Assembly (NCBI GenBank): GCA_910587555.1
Contig: CAJULV010000009.1
Coordinates: 10,610 to 74,609 of the forward strand
Direction: 5' to 3'
DNA from: an uncultured Acetatifactor sp.
GTDB taxonomy: Bacteria > Bacillota > Clostridia > Lachnospirales > Lachnospiraceae
Length of the DNA: 64,000 nt
Shown: positions 25,683 to 34,400 of the stretch, one piece after another
How the letters are laid out: the number at the start of each line of letters is the position of its first letter
How positions within the stretch are numbered: position 1 is the stretch's first letter
Position numbers and translations under genes: made by a program
Notes under the pieces: model-generated
What the model was told of the DNA's origin: nothing
The model's database searches: none
What the model saw: the letters and a program-made list of their open reading frames with translations, nothing else

Positions 25683-27020
25683 ATGAGCAACAATCGTAAT
25701 TGGAGCGCTACCGGGGAGCAGATGAAAAGTGCCCTGGCAGAGGCTCTGCAGAGCGGGGACTTTAAGAATCTCAATGACCTGGTATCCCAGACCGTAACGG
25801 ATGCCATGGGCGAAGTCGGAAAGCATGTATCTTTTATCAATAACGGAAATACGCAGAACCGTCCGGATGATGCCGACGGGCAATCCGGTCATACATACGG
25901 CCGTCACCCTCAGAATTCCCAAGCAAACATGCCGGTATGGCAGCAGCGGGCCCAGGAGCGCGAACGGAAAAAACAGCAGGAATGGCAGGCTCTTCAGCAA
26001 AGGCAGCAGGAACAGGCCCGGCGCAAAAACCTCCCTTCCATCAGAATACGGAAAGTAGGCAATGTGTCCAATGTCCTCTACCAGGTATTCGGAGGAATCG
26101 GCCTGGGCATCACCGGTATAGTGACCTTAATCCGTTTCCTTGCCCTCATGGTCGGCGAAACCACACTGGGCGGCTGGATCGCAAATCTGCTTTTCCTCTT
26201 CGGTTTCTACAGCATGGTTCGCTTGGGCATCGGACAGAAGAAACGTTTAAAACGTGCGGAGCGTTATCTGCAGCTCTGTGACTACAGAGTATACGGGCAG
26301 ATTGAGAATCTGGCAAGAGGCACGGGAAAAAGCAAAAATTTTGTGACGCGTGATCTCCAGAAAATGCTTGACCTGGGCATCTTTCCCGAAGGGCATCTGG
26401 ACGAGCAGAAGACCTGCTTCATGCTCAATGACGTGGTTTACAGACAGTATCTGGAAGCGGAAAATAACCGCCGTCTCCGGGAAATGGAATCCAGAAAGGC
26501 TCTGGAGGACAAAAAGCCTTCCGAACCGGAACAGCAGCCCGCGCCGAAGGTTTCCCGTGCGCAGGAATCGGAAATTCACACCATGGCGGACGAAGGCATG
26601 GAATACATCCGCAAGCTGCGTGACTTGAACGACAGGATTCCGGGAGAAGTCATCTCCGCCAAGCTCTTCTGCCTGGAAAACCTGCTGAAAGACATCTTTG
26701 AAAGTGTACGGCAGCATCCGGAGCAGACCGACCGCATGCACAAGCTGATGAGTTACTACCTTCCCACCACCTTAAAGCTGGTGGAATCCTATGAACGCTT
26801 CGACAAAGTCAGTTCCCCCGGCCCTGACATCATAAAAGCCAAAGCGGAAATCGAGAACACCCTGGACACGATTAATCAGGCATTTCGTGAACTGCTGAAC
26901 AGCCTGTTCCAGGATACTGTATTTGACGTAACCACCGACGCCCAGGTCCTGAAAACCATGCTGGCAAAGGAAGGCCTGACCAGGGAAATGGATTTTGCGG
27001 GCTTTGACGGACGTCCGTAA
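25683..27020 (+). CDS. XpaC-family protein (5-bromo-4-chloroindolyl phosphate hydrolysis family)
   Basis: A 445-residue protein. The N-terminal region (to about 125) is polar with a QQR/EQ-rich coiled coil. Two closely spaced membrane helices follow (about 138-180, QVFGGIGLGITGIVTLIRF and WIANLLFLFGFYSMVR). The C-terminal helical domain includes KMLDLGIFPEGHLDE and LMSYYLPTTLKLVESY, characteristic of XpaC. The name comes from a Bacillus hydrolysis phenotype; the biochemical role is unclear. XpaC is typically encoded beside TelA, as here (86 bp gap). The start has AGAGG upstream. Confidence 0.9.
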   Translation: MSNNRNWSATGEQMKSALAEALQSGDFKNLNDLVSQTVTDAMGEVGKHVSFINNGNTQNRPDDADGQSGHTYGRHPQNSQANMPVWQQRAQERERKKQQEWQALQQRQQEQARRKNLPSIRIRKVGNVSNVLYQVFGGIGLGITGIVTLIRFLALMVGETTLGGWIANLLFLFGFYSMVRLGIGQKKRLKRAERYLQLCDYRVYGQIENLARGTGKSKNFVTRDLQKMLDLGIFPEGHLDEQKTCFMLNDVVYRQYLEAENNRRLREMESRKALEDKKPSEPEQQPAPKVSRAQESEIHTMADEGMEYIRKLRDLNDRIPGEVISAKLFCLENLLKDIFESVRQHPEQTDRMHKLMSYYLPTTLKLVESYERFDKVSSPGPDIIKAKAEIENTLDTINQAFRELLNSLFQDTVFDVTTDAQVLKTMLAKEGLTREMDFAGFDGRP

Positions 27021-27106
27021 ACGCAGCCTGACATTTCCGCAATGCGGTATGGATAGCTGCAGCCGGATATTCGAGTGTATATAAAGACAGATGGAGGAAT
27101 GATAAA

Positions 27107-28264
27107 ATGAGCAATGATTTGGATGCAATGTTAAAGGAAGCCCCGTCCCTGACTTTTGAGCCCTTCGGAGCCCAGCCCCAGCCTGAGGCGCCCGCCGTAC
27201 AGGAGGAAGCCCCTGCGGCTCCCGAGGTTGTGCTGACGCCTGAGGAGCAGAAAATGGTAAATGATTTTGCCTCTCAGATCGACATCACCAATACCCAGCT
27301 GGTTCTGCAGTACGGCGCAGGCAGCCAGAAGAAAATAGCCGACTTTTCCGAAAATGCCCTGAACAACGTCCGCACCAAGGACATGGGAGAAATCGGCCAG
27401 ATGCTGGCAGGCGTGGTAGCGGAGCTGAAGGAATTCGACAACGAGGAAGAAGAGAAAGGCATCCTGGGTTTCTTCAAAAAGAGTACCAATAAACTAGATA
27501 ACCTGAAAATCAAATATGACAAGGCGGAAGGCAATATCAACCGCATCTGCAAGGTGATGGATGAGCATCAGATTACCCTGCTCAAGGACGCCGCCATGCT
27601 GGATAAGATGTATGAGCTGAACCTGAATTATTTCAAGGAATTATCCATGTATATCCTGGCCGGCAAACAGAAGCTGGAACAGGCCAGGACGATAGAACTT
27701 CCCAAGCTCCTTGCCAAAGCCGAACAGACCGGACTGCCTGAAGATACCCAGGCTGCAAACGATTATGCGTCTATGTGCGAACGTTTTGAAAAGAAGATTT
27801 ATGACCTGGAGCTTACCAGGACCATTTCCATGCAGATGGCTCCCCAAATCCGGCTGATTCAGAGCAATGATACCGCCATGTCCGAGAAAATCCAGTCCAC
27901 TTTGGTCAATACCATCCCCCTGTGGAAGAGCCAGATGGTCATTGCCATAGGCCTGAACCATTCCTCCGAAGCCGCAAGGGCGCAGAAGGAAGTGACGGAT
28001 ATGACCAATGCGCTGCTGAAGAAGAACGCCGAGACGCTGAAGGTTGCCACAATCGAAACCGCCAGGGAGAGCCAGCGGGGAATCGTGGACATTGAGACCC
28101 TCACCGCCACCAACAAGACCCTCATCAGCACCCTGGACGAGGTCATGAAGATTCAGGAGGACGGACGCGCCAAGAGAAAAAGCGCCGAGCAGGAGTTGGT
28201 GCGCATCGAAGACGAAATGCGCCAGAAGCTGCTGTCAGTCAGCCGCAGTTCCGGGCGTATGTAA
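27107..28264 (+). CDS. telA: TelA-family toxic anion resistance protein
   Basis: A 385-residue soluble, helix-rich protein of the TelA/KlaA family, linked to tellurite, antimicrobial-peptide and envelope-stress tolerance in other bacteria; the mechanism is not settled. A flexible Pro/Glu/Ala-rich N-terminus (about 1-45) precedes the long helical core. The signature TISMQMAPQIRLIQSND and the C-terminal VDIETLTATNKTLISTLDEV are recognisable. A good ribosome site (GGAGG) and the adjoining xpaC gene indicate one operon; a terminator follows. Confidence 0.93.
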   Translation: MSNDLDAMLKEAPSLTFEPFGAQPQPEAPAVQEEAPAAPEVVLTPEEQKMVNDFASQIDITNTQLVLQYGAGSQKKIADFSENALNNVRTKDMGEIGQMLAGVVAELKEFDNEEEEKGILGFFKKSTNKLDNLKIKYDKAEGNINRICKVMDEHQITLLKDAAMLDKMYELNLNYFKELSMYILAGKQKLEQARTIELPKLLAKAEQTGLPEDTQAANDYASMCERFEKKIYDLELTRTISMQMAPQIRLIQSNDTAMSEKIQSTLVNTIPLWKSQMVIAIGLNHSSEAARAQKEVTDMTNALLKKNAETLKVATIETARESQRGIVDIETLTATNKTLISTLDEVMKIQEDGRAKRKSAEQELVRIEDEMRQKLLSVSRSSGRM

Positions 28265-28307
28265 AACAGGAACCGCCGGAAACCCGCAAACGGCTTCCAG
28301 ACAGCGC

Positions 28308-28341
28308 AGGAGCAGGCCATCCCTTCAGCCTGCTCCTCTTT
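28308..28341 (+). terminator. Intrinsic terminator of xpaC-telA
   Basis: A perfect 10-bp stem (AGGAGCAGGC with GCCTGCTCCT) with a 10-nt loop, followed by CTTT, about 45 bp after the telA stop. Confidence 0.82.
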
Positions 28342-28410
28342 ATATCGGCGCCTAATCGTACAACGCCTGTCATGTTTCCCCTGGACAAGGGCATTCAAAT
28401 CCTTTCCCTG

Positions 28411-29073
28411 CTAAAACGGCAGCATCACCTCCGTGACAAATATGCTCTCATCGCTCTTTCGGTTCACATATCCATGGCATCTATATACAATGCTGTCGAT
28501 GCTCAAAATCCCAAATCCCCGGCTCTCCGACTTGGTGGAGCGGTAGCGGCCGCCTTCTTTTTTCATGCGGGTGCCATGAGAATTGCTTACGGACACATAG
28601 AGCTGCTCCCGAAATAATCCCACATAGATGCGCAGGAAGCGCTTCTCACCCTCCTGCTGGCTCTCGCAGCCCTCTATGGCATTGTCCAACAGGTTCCCCA
28701 GCAGGACACACAGGTCATAATCCGCCACCGGCAGCTTTGGAGGCAGCACCACCTTCACATTTACCTCGATTTTCTTCTCCCGCGCCATGGCAATCTTGCC
28801 GTTCAGGATGGCATCCAGCGCCAGGTTCCCGGTCTCTATAAACTTGCCTATGCTTGTCAATTCCTCATCCAGGCGCCTGATGTAATCGGATAATTCACGG
28901 TACTCTCCCATGTCCAGATGGGCTTTCATCACCTGGAGATGATTCTTGTAATCATGCCGCCAGGTCCGCATCTGCCGGTACATCGCCTGAACTTCCCCGT
29001 AATATTTTTCTGTCAGGGCACGTTGGGAACCCAGCTTCCGTTCCGCAAAATACCTGCCTATACGCCTAACCAT
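28411..29073 (-). CDS. Soluble GHKL-type sensor histidine kinase
   Basis: A kinase of about 220 residues of the AgrC/VirS class but without membrane helices. The phosphorylated His is in WRHDYKNHLQ (about residue 40), the N box is NLLDNAIEGC (about 127-136), and the late SRGFGILSI motif binds ATP. It should phosphorylate the LytTR regulator encoded upstream. The ATG at 29073 has AGGGAAG nearby; ATG 29124 is an alternative. A longer form starting at a TTG within the palindromic repeat is rejected. Absence of a sensor domain means the signal is either cytoplasmic or supplied by another protein, or that the N-terminus was lost. Confidence 0.82.
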   Translation of the reverse strand: MVRRIGRYFAERKLGSQRALTEKYYGEVQAMYRQMRTWRHDYKNHLQVMKAHLDMGEYRELSDYIRRLDEELTSIGKFIETGNLALDAILNGKIAMAREKKIEVNVKVVLPPKLPVADYDLCVLLGNLLDNAIEGCESQQEGEKRFLRIYVGLFREQLYVSVSNSHGTRMKKEGGRYRSTKSESRGFGILSIDSIVYRCHGYVNRKSDESIFVTEVMLPF

Positions 29074-29377
29074 AACTTCCCTTAATCCTTTATCCCTCTT
29101 CCCTGGTAATCGCCGCTTCCTCATATCCCCATATTCACCGCTGCGCTCCGGAAGCCGTGCCAAAATTCGTAACGGTTCAGACAGCCTCTCTCTCGAAGTC
29201 AAAATTGCGCCCTGTCTGAACTGTTCCCAAAATTCTGCTGTTCCGCACTTCCGCTGTCAGGCGCTGCCCCGGCCAAGCCAAAACCGCCGTCCGGGAACTC
29301 TTTACCGCCGGAGTCGCTGCCCGTATTCGTCCCGGGCTTCCACGGGAAGGCGGTCTGACGGATATAGGGGCGTACTG
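29074..29377. other. 304-bp gap between response regulator and kinase
   Basis: Unusually long for a coupled regulator-kinase pair. It contains the third 59-bp palindromic element (29169-29227). Short open frames on the minus strand have no membrane-segment character that would indicate a decayed sensor domain. Nothing else recognised. Confidence 0.6.
29169..29227 (-). repeat. 59-bp palindromic element, copy 3
   Basis: Arms GTAACGGTTCAGACAG and CTGTCTGAACTGTTCC; the core has CTCGAAGTCAAAATTGCGC, orientation as in 7901-7959. The TTG within its TTTTGACTTCG stretch creates a misleading start for the kinase frame, giving the same false N-terminus (MTSRE) as at the NlpC/P60 gene. Confidence 0.92.
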
Positions 29378-30139
29378 TCAAATGCCCGGCAGGCTGTCGT
29401 CCTCCAGCTTTCCCTTATGATACTCCATAAATGCCCGATACACTTCCTCCCGTTTTCCCCTGCTGACAGGGACCTCGGCTCCGTAATCCAAAAAGACCTG
29501 TACCCTGCCAATCCTGCGGATATAAGGTAAATATACCAGATAGGAGCGGTGGCAGCGGATAAAGCCTGCCCGCGGCAGACGTTCCGCCAGATCGCCCAGG
29601 CACATTTTCACTTCCCTGCACACGGCTTTCTCTCCGCTTTCAGGCACCAGATACAGCGCGGCGGTATGGGAAAAAGCTTCCACGTACAGAATACGGCTGA
29701 CAGGAATCTTCCAGGCTTCCGCTCCCTCCTCCAGAAGCAGATACTCCTCCCTCTTTGCAAGCTCCTTCAGCGCCCTGTCCAGTACAGTCAGCAGCTTCCC
29801 CTCCTCTACAGGCTTCACCAGAAAATGGCATGCTCTCACGTCATATCCCTGGCTCATATACTCCGGCAGGCCTGTTACAAATATGATTACAACTTCGTCA
29901 TCTTTCTCCCGGATTCGCCTGGCCAGTTCCATCCCGTTGATTTCCCCGCCCAGGTCGATGTCCAGCAATAGCAGGTCAAAATCCATCTTCTGGTTCCAGT
30001 CCCACAGAAAAGCTTCGCAGCTGTCATAGTCCTGTATCACTGCCGCCTGCCCCCGTTCCCTGCTCCACAGGGAAAGCAGGCGCCTCATATTCTTCGCCTG
30101 TGTCGGATTGTCCTCGCAGATTGCTGTTTTCAGCAGCAT
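29378..30139 (-). CDS. LytTR-family response regulator
   Basis: A 253-residue regulator (AgrA/VirR class). The receiver domain (about 1-125) has the acidic pair CED at residues 8-10, the phosphoacceptor Asp in LLLLD (about residue 60) and Lys in LVKPVE. The C-terminal LytTR DNA-binding domain (about 140-245) shows FIRCHRSYLVYLPYIRRI. It probably forms a two-component pair with the soluble kinase downstream. The start at 30139 has GGGAGGAG upstream; a 16-residue extension is disfavoured. Targets are unknown. Confidence 0.92.
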   Translation of the reverse strand: MLLKTAICEDNPTQAKNMRRLLSLWSRERGQAAVIQDYDSCEAFLWDWNQKMDFDLLLLDIDLGGEINGMELARRIREKDDEVVIIFVTGLPEYMSQGYDVRACHFLVKPVEEGKLLTVLDRALKELAKREEYLLLEEGAEAWKIPVSRILYVEAFSHTAALYLVPESGEKAVCREVKMCLGDLAERLPRAGFIRCHRSYLVYLPYIRRIGRVQVFLDYGAEVPVSRGKREEVYRAFMEYHKGKLEDDSLPGI

Positions 30140-30205
30140 ATCGTTCTCCTCCCGGCAAATCTTGCACAGCCAGTCTTCCCCATACAAGATTTCAAAAACC
30201 TTGCG

Positions 30206-31054
30206 TCAATTCTCCGTCAGCAGCGCCACATATCTCGCCAGCGCATCCTGCCATGCCGGAAGCTTCTCGAAGCCGTTCTCCGTCAGCTTATTATTGTCCA
30301 TACGGCTGTTGGCCGGGCGCTTTGCCTTTGCGGCGTATTCCGCGGTCGTCACGGGAACCACATTCACGCTGATCCCTGCCTCCTGAAAGATAGCGCAGGC
30401 AAATTCATACCAGGAGCAGATTCCCTCATTGGTGGCGTGATAGACACCGTATTTGTCCGTAACCACCATGTCCGCCAGCAGCCTGGCCAGATCATAGGTG
30501 TAGGTAGGCGAACCAAACTGGTCGTTAACAACCCGTATGGTATCATGGGTTTTCGCCAGATTCAGCATGGTTTTCACAAAATTTTTGCCGTTAATGCCGA
30601 ATACCCAGGCAATGCGGACGATAAAATATTTTTCCAGCGTATTTCTTACCGCAAGTTCCCCCTGATATTTTGTCCTCCCATATACGCTCTGGGGTTCGCA
30701 CGCATCCTCCGGCTTCCAGAAGTGGGTACCTTCCCCGCCGAACACATAGTCCGTGCTGATCTGTATCATTTTGATGTCCAGTTCCTTACATACATTTGCA
30801 ATATTCTGCGGCCCATCCGCGTTGACCTTCCGGCAAAGCTCCTCATTCTCCTCCGCGGCGTCCACTGCCGTATATGCCGCACAGTGAATCACGGCATCCG
30901 GAGCCGTCTCCTTGATGACCCTGTCCACACTGACGGGATCCGTGATATCCATCTCCTCAATATCCACCCCCACTGCCTCGATACCGCGCTTCGTCAGCTC
31001 GTTTACCACATCATGTCCCAACTGTCCCTTTACGCCTGTCACCAAAATCTTCAT
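30206..31054 (-). CDS. rfbD: dTDP-4-dehydrorhamnose reductase
   Basis: A 282-residue extended SDR that makes dTDP-L-rhamnose from the 4-keto sugar in the last step of the RmlABCD pathway. The cofactor motif is TGVKGQLG (residues 6-13), followed by DITD, HCAAYTAVD near residue 60 and the catalytic YGRTKYQGE Tyr/Lys pair near residues 125-131. The other rml genes are not in the window, so this copy is separated from them. It lies 66 bp before the LytTR gene on the same strand. Confidence 0.93.
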   Translation of the reverse strand: MKILVTGVKGQLGHDVVNELTKRGIEAVGVDIEEMDITDPVSVDRVIKETAPDAVIHCAAYTAVDAAEENEELCRKVNADGPQNIANVCKELDIKMIQISTDYVFGGEGTHFWKPEDACEPQSVYGRTKYQGELAVRNTLEKYFIVRIAWVFGINGKNFVKTMLNLAKTHDTIRVVNDQFGSPTYTYDLARLLADMVVTDKYGVYHATNEGICSWYEFACAIFQEAGISVNVVPVTTAEYAAKAKRPANSRMDNNKLTENGFEKLPAWQDALARYVALLTEN

Positions 31055-31428
31055 ATTCTGCCTCCGCTTTTCTTATATCAGGACTTCCTTATCCCGGCGG
31101 CTTCCCGCTCCGGAACTGCTTTGTCAAAAACTCCCACACAGCCCTGTCATCAATGGGCACAAGCCTGCCCCTTCACCTGCCCCCTGTACTACACGGTTTA
31201 TTCATGGCAGTGCTGTGTGATAAGCCTTAAGTTGCTTAAAGCAAAAGGGTGCCGTTAAATTAACCACACCCTCCTGCTTTTCATTTATACATTGAGCATA
31301 TTCATTTGCCGTTTTCTGTCCCGTCTTCCGTGCATGACAACCGACATGTCTTTCCGGCCCTGTGCCGCTTCCTTCTATCGGTCCTGCAAAACGGGCGAAG
31401 CCTTTTCGGATCTCGCTGTCTCTCAGGC
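31055..31428. other. Gap between rpoC stop and rfbD
   Basis: Contains the rpoC terminator (31243-31271). Otherwise no gene or clear signal was seen; the rfbD promoter must lie in 31055-31240 but no good hexamer pair was identified. Confidence 0.5.
31243..31271 (-). terminator. Probable terminator of the rpoBC operon
   Basis: On the minus strand GGGTG pairs with CACCC and GTTAA with TTAAC across a small internal mismatch, followed by TTTTGCTTT. It lies 160 bp after the rpoC stop. Confidence 0.65.
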
Positions 31429-34400
31429 TTACTCCCTGGTTCCGACCAACGCCAGTTCGTCCGGATTCTCCGATTCCTCTGTTTCCGACGCATCGTCTTC
31501 CGCATCCTCCGGGTTGACGCTTATGCCTTCCCCGTCATCCTCCGGGCTGCCGCTTACGCCTTCCCCGTCATCCTCCGGGCTGCCGCTTACGCCTTCCCCG
31601 TCATCCTCCGGGCTGTCGCTCATACCTTCTTCCGGCTCCCGGGATTCATCATATACATCCCCGTCATTGGCGCCGCCGATTTCTTCTGACTCCCGGATAT
31701 CTGCCCCCTGTTCAACGGAAGCTGCTTCCGATTCATCGTTTTCTGCCGCCCGAACCTTCTCGTTTTCATCCGTATTCAGCCGAATGCTGCGGTATCTCTT
31801 CATACCGGTACCTACAGGTATCAGCTTACCGATGATAACATTCTCTTTCAGGCCGATAAGGTTATCCACCTTACCCTTGATAGCCGCCTCCGTCAGTACC
31901 TTGGTAGTCTCCTGGAAGGATGCCGCGGACAGGAATGAATTGGTAGCAAGAGCAGCCTTGGTAATGCCCAGCAGTACCTGCTTCCCTTCGGCCAGCTCCT
32001 TGCCCTCCGCAAAGAGAGCCTCGTTCATGTCCTCATATTCCAGCACATCCACCAGCGTTCCGGGCAGGAACTCGGTATCACCGCTGTTTTCAATACGCAC
32101 CTTTTTCAGCATCTGGCGCACGATCACTTCGATATGCTTATCCGCAATGTCCACGCCCTGAAGTCGGTACACGCGCTGCACCTCACGGAGCATGTAATCC
32201 TGTACGGCGCGGATTCCCTTGATCTTCAGCAGGTCGTGCGGATTGACACTACCCTCTGTCAGTTCATCGCCGGCTTCCAGCATCTGCCCGTCCAGCACCT
32301 TGATACGGGAACCGTAAGGGATCAGGTAAGCCTTATTCTCTCCTGTTTCCTCGTTGGTTATCAGCACTTCGCGCTTTTTCTTGGTATCGCGCAGCTCCGC
32401 CCTGCCGCCGAACTCGGCAATGATGGCAAGTCCCTTGGGCTTTCTGGCCTCAAAAAGCTCCTCTACACGGGGAAGACCCTGTGTGATATCATCACCTGCC
32501 ACACCGCCGGTATGGAAAGTTCTCATAGTCAGCTGGGTACCGGGTTCACCGATAGACTGTGCGGCAATGATACCTACCGCCTCACCCACCTGGACGGCCT
32601 CGCCGGTAGCCATATTCGCACCGTAGCACTTTGCACAGATTCCCACATGGGAACGGCAGGTCAGGATTGTGCGGATTTTCACGGCATCCACAGGCTCACC
32701 CTTTTCGTTCACACCCTCGCTCAGAATCCTGGCGGCACGGCCGGGCGTAATCATATGATTGTGCTTTACAATCAGTTCCCCGTCCTTATCATAAATGTCT
32801 TCACAGGAATATCTTCCCATGATTCTGTCTTTCAGTCCCTCGATGGTCTCCTTACCGTCCACGAAAGCCTTCACCGTCATACCCGGAATCTCAGTCCTGC
32901 CTTCACTGCAGTCAATCTCCCTGATGCTCAGCTCCTGGGACACATCCACCATTCGCCTTGTCAGGTAACCGGAGTCGGCCGTACGCAGCGCCGTATCGGA
33001 CAATCCCTTCCGGGCGCCGTGGGCGGACATGAAATACTCCAAAACGTCCAATCCTTCACGGAAATTCGACTTAATCGGCAGTTCGATGGTACGTCCCGTC
33101 GTGTCGGCCATCAGGCCGCGCATACCCGCCAGCTGTTTAATCTGCTGGTTGGAACCACGGGCGCCGGAGTCAGCCATCATGAAAATGTTATTATACTTAT
33201 CCAGGCCTGCCAGCAGCACCTCTGTCAGCTTCTTGTCCGTCTCATTCCAGGTCTCAACCACCGCCCGGTATCTCTCCTCCTCGGTACTCAGGCCTCTCCG
33301 GAAATTGGTGGAAATCTGGTCGACGGTAGCCTGGGCTTCCTCCAGCATCTCCTGCTTCCTGGCAGGCACGGTCATGTCGGAAATGGACACGGTCATGGCA
33401 GCACGGGTAGAATATTTATAGCCGATGGACTTCACGTCGTCCAGCACCTCCGCTGTCCTGGAAGCCCCGTGGGTATTGATAACCTTCTCCAGGATCTGCT
33501 TCAGGCCCTTCTTGTCCACATGGAAATCCACTTCCAGCTTAAGAAAATTCTCAGGCACGGTCCTGTCCACAAACCCCAGGTCCTGCGGCAATATCTCGTT
33601 AAAAATAAAACGGCCCAACGTGGATTCTACATTTCCGGTAACCACTTCGCCGTCTGCGTTCTTCCTGGACACACGTACGTTAATCCTGGAATGCAGAGTA
33701 CAGTATTTATTCTCATAAGCCAGAATGGCTTCGTTCACGCTCTTGAAGAACTTCCCTTCACCCAGGGCACCGGGCCTCTCCTGGGTCAGGTAATAAATGC
33801 CCAATACCATATCCTGGGAAGGCACTGCCACGGGACCGCCGTCGGAAGGCTTCAGCAGGTTGTTGGGCGACAGCAGCAGGAACCGGCATTCGGCCTGGGC
33901 CTCCACGGAAAGCGGAAGGTGGACAGCCATCTGGTCGCCGTCAAAATCCGCGTTAAATGCCGTACACACAAGGGGATGCAGCTTAATCGCCTTACCTTCT
34001 ACCAGAATGGGTTCAAATGCCTGGATTCCCAGCCTGTGCAGAGTAGGGGCGCGGTTCAGCATCACGGGATGCTCCTTGATAACCTCCTCCAGCACATCCC
34101 ACACCTGGGTGTCCATTTTGTCTACCAGTTTCTTGGCATTCTTGATATTCTGGCTGATTCCCTTTGCCACAAGCTCCCTCATTACAAAGGGCTTAAACAA
34201 TTCAATCGCCATCTCCTTAGGCAGGCCGCACTGATAAATCTTCAGCTCCGGTCCCACCACGATTACGGAACGGCCGGAATAGTCTACACGCTTGCCCAGC
34301 AGGTTCTGGCGGAAACGCCCCGTCTTACCCTTCAGCATATCGGACAGGGATTTCAGCGCCCGGTTTCCGGGACCCGTGACAGGACGGCCTCTCCTGCCGT

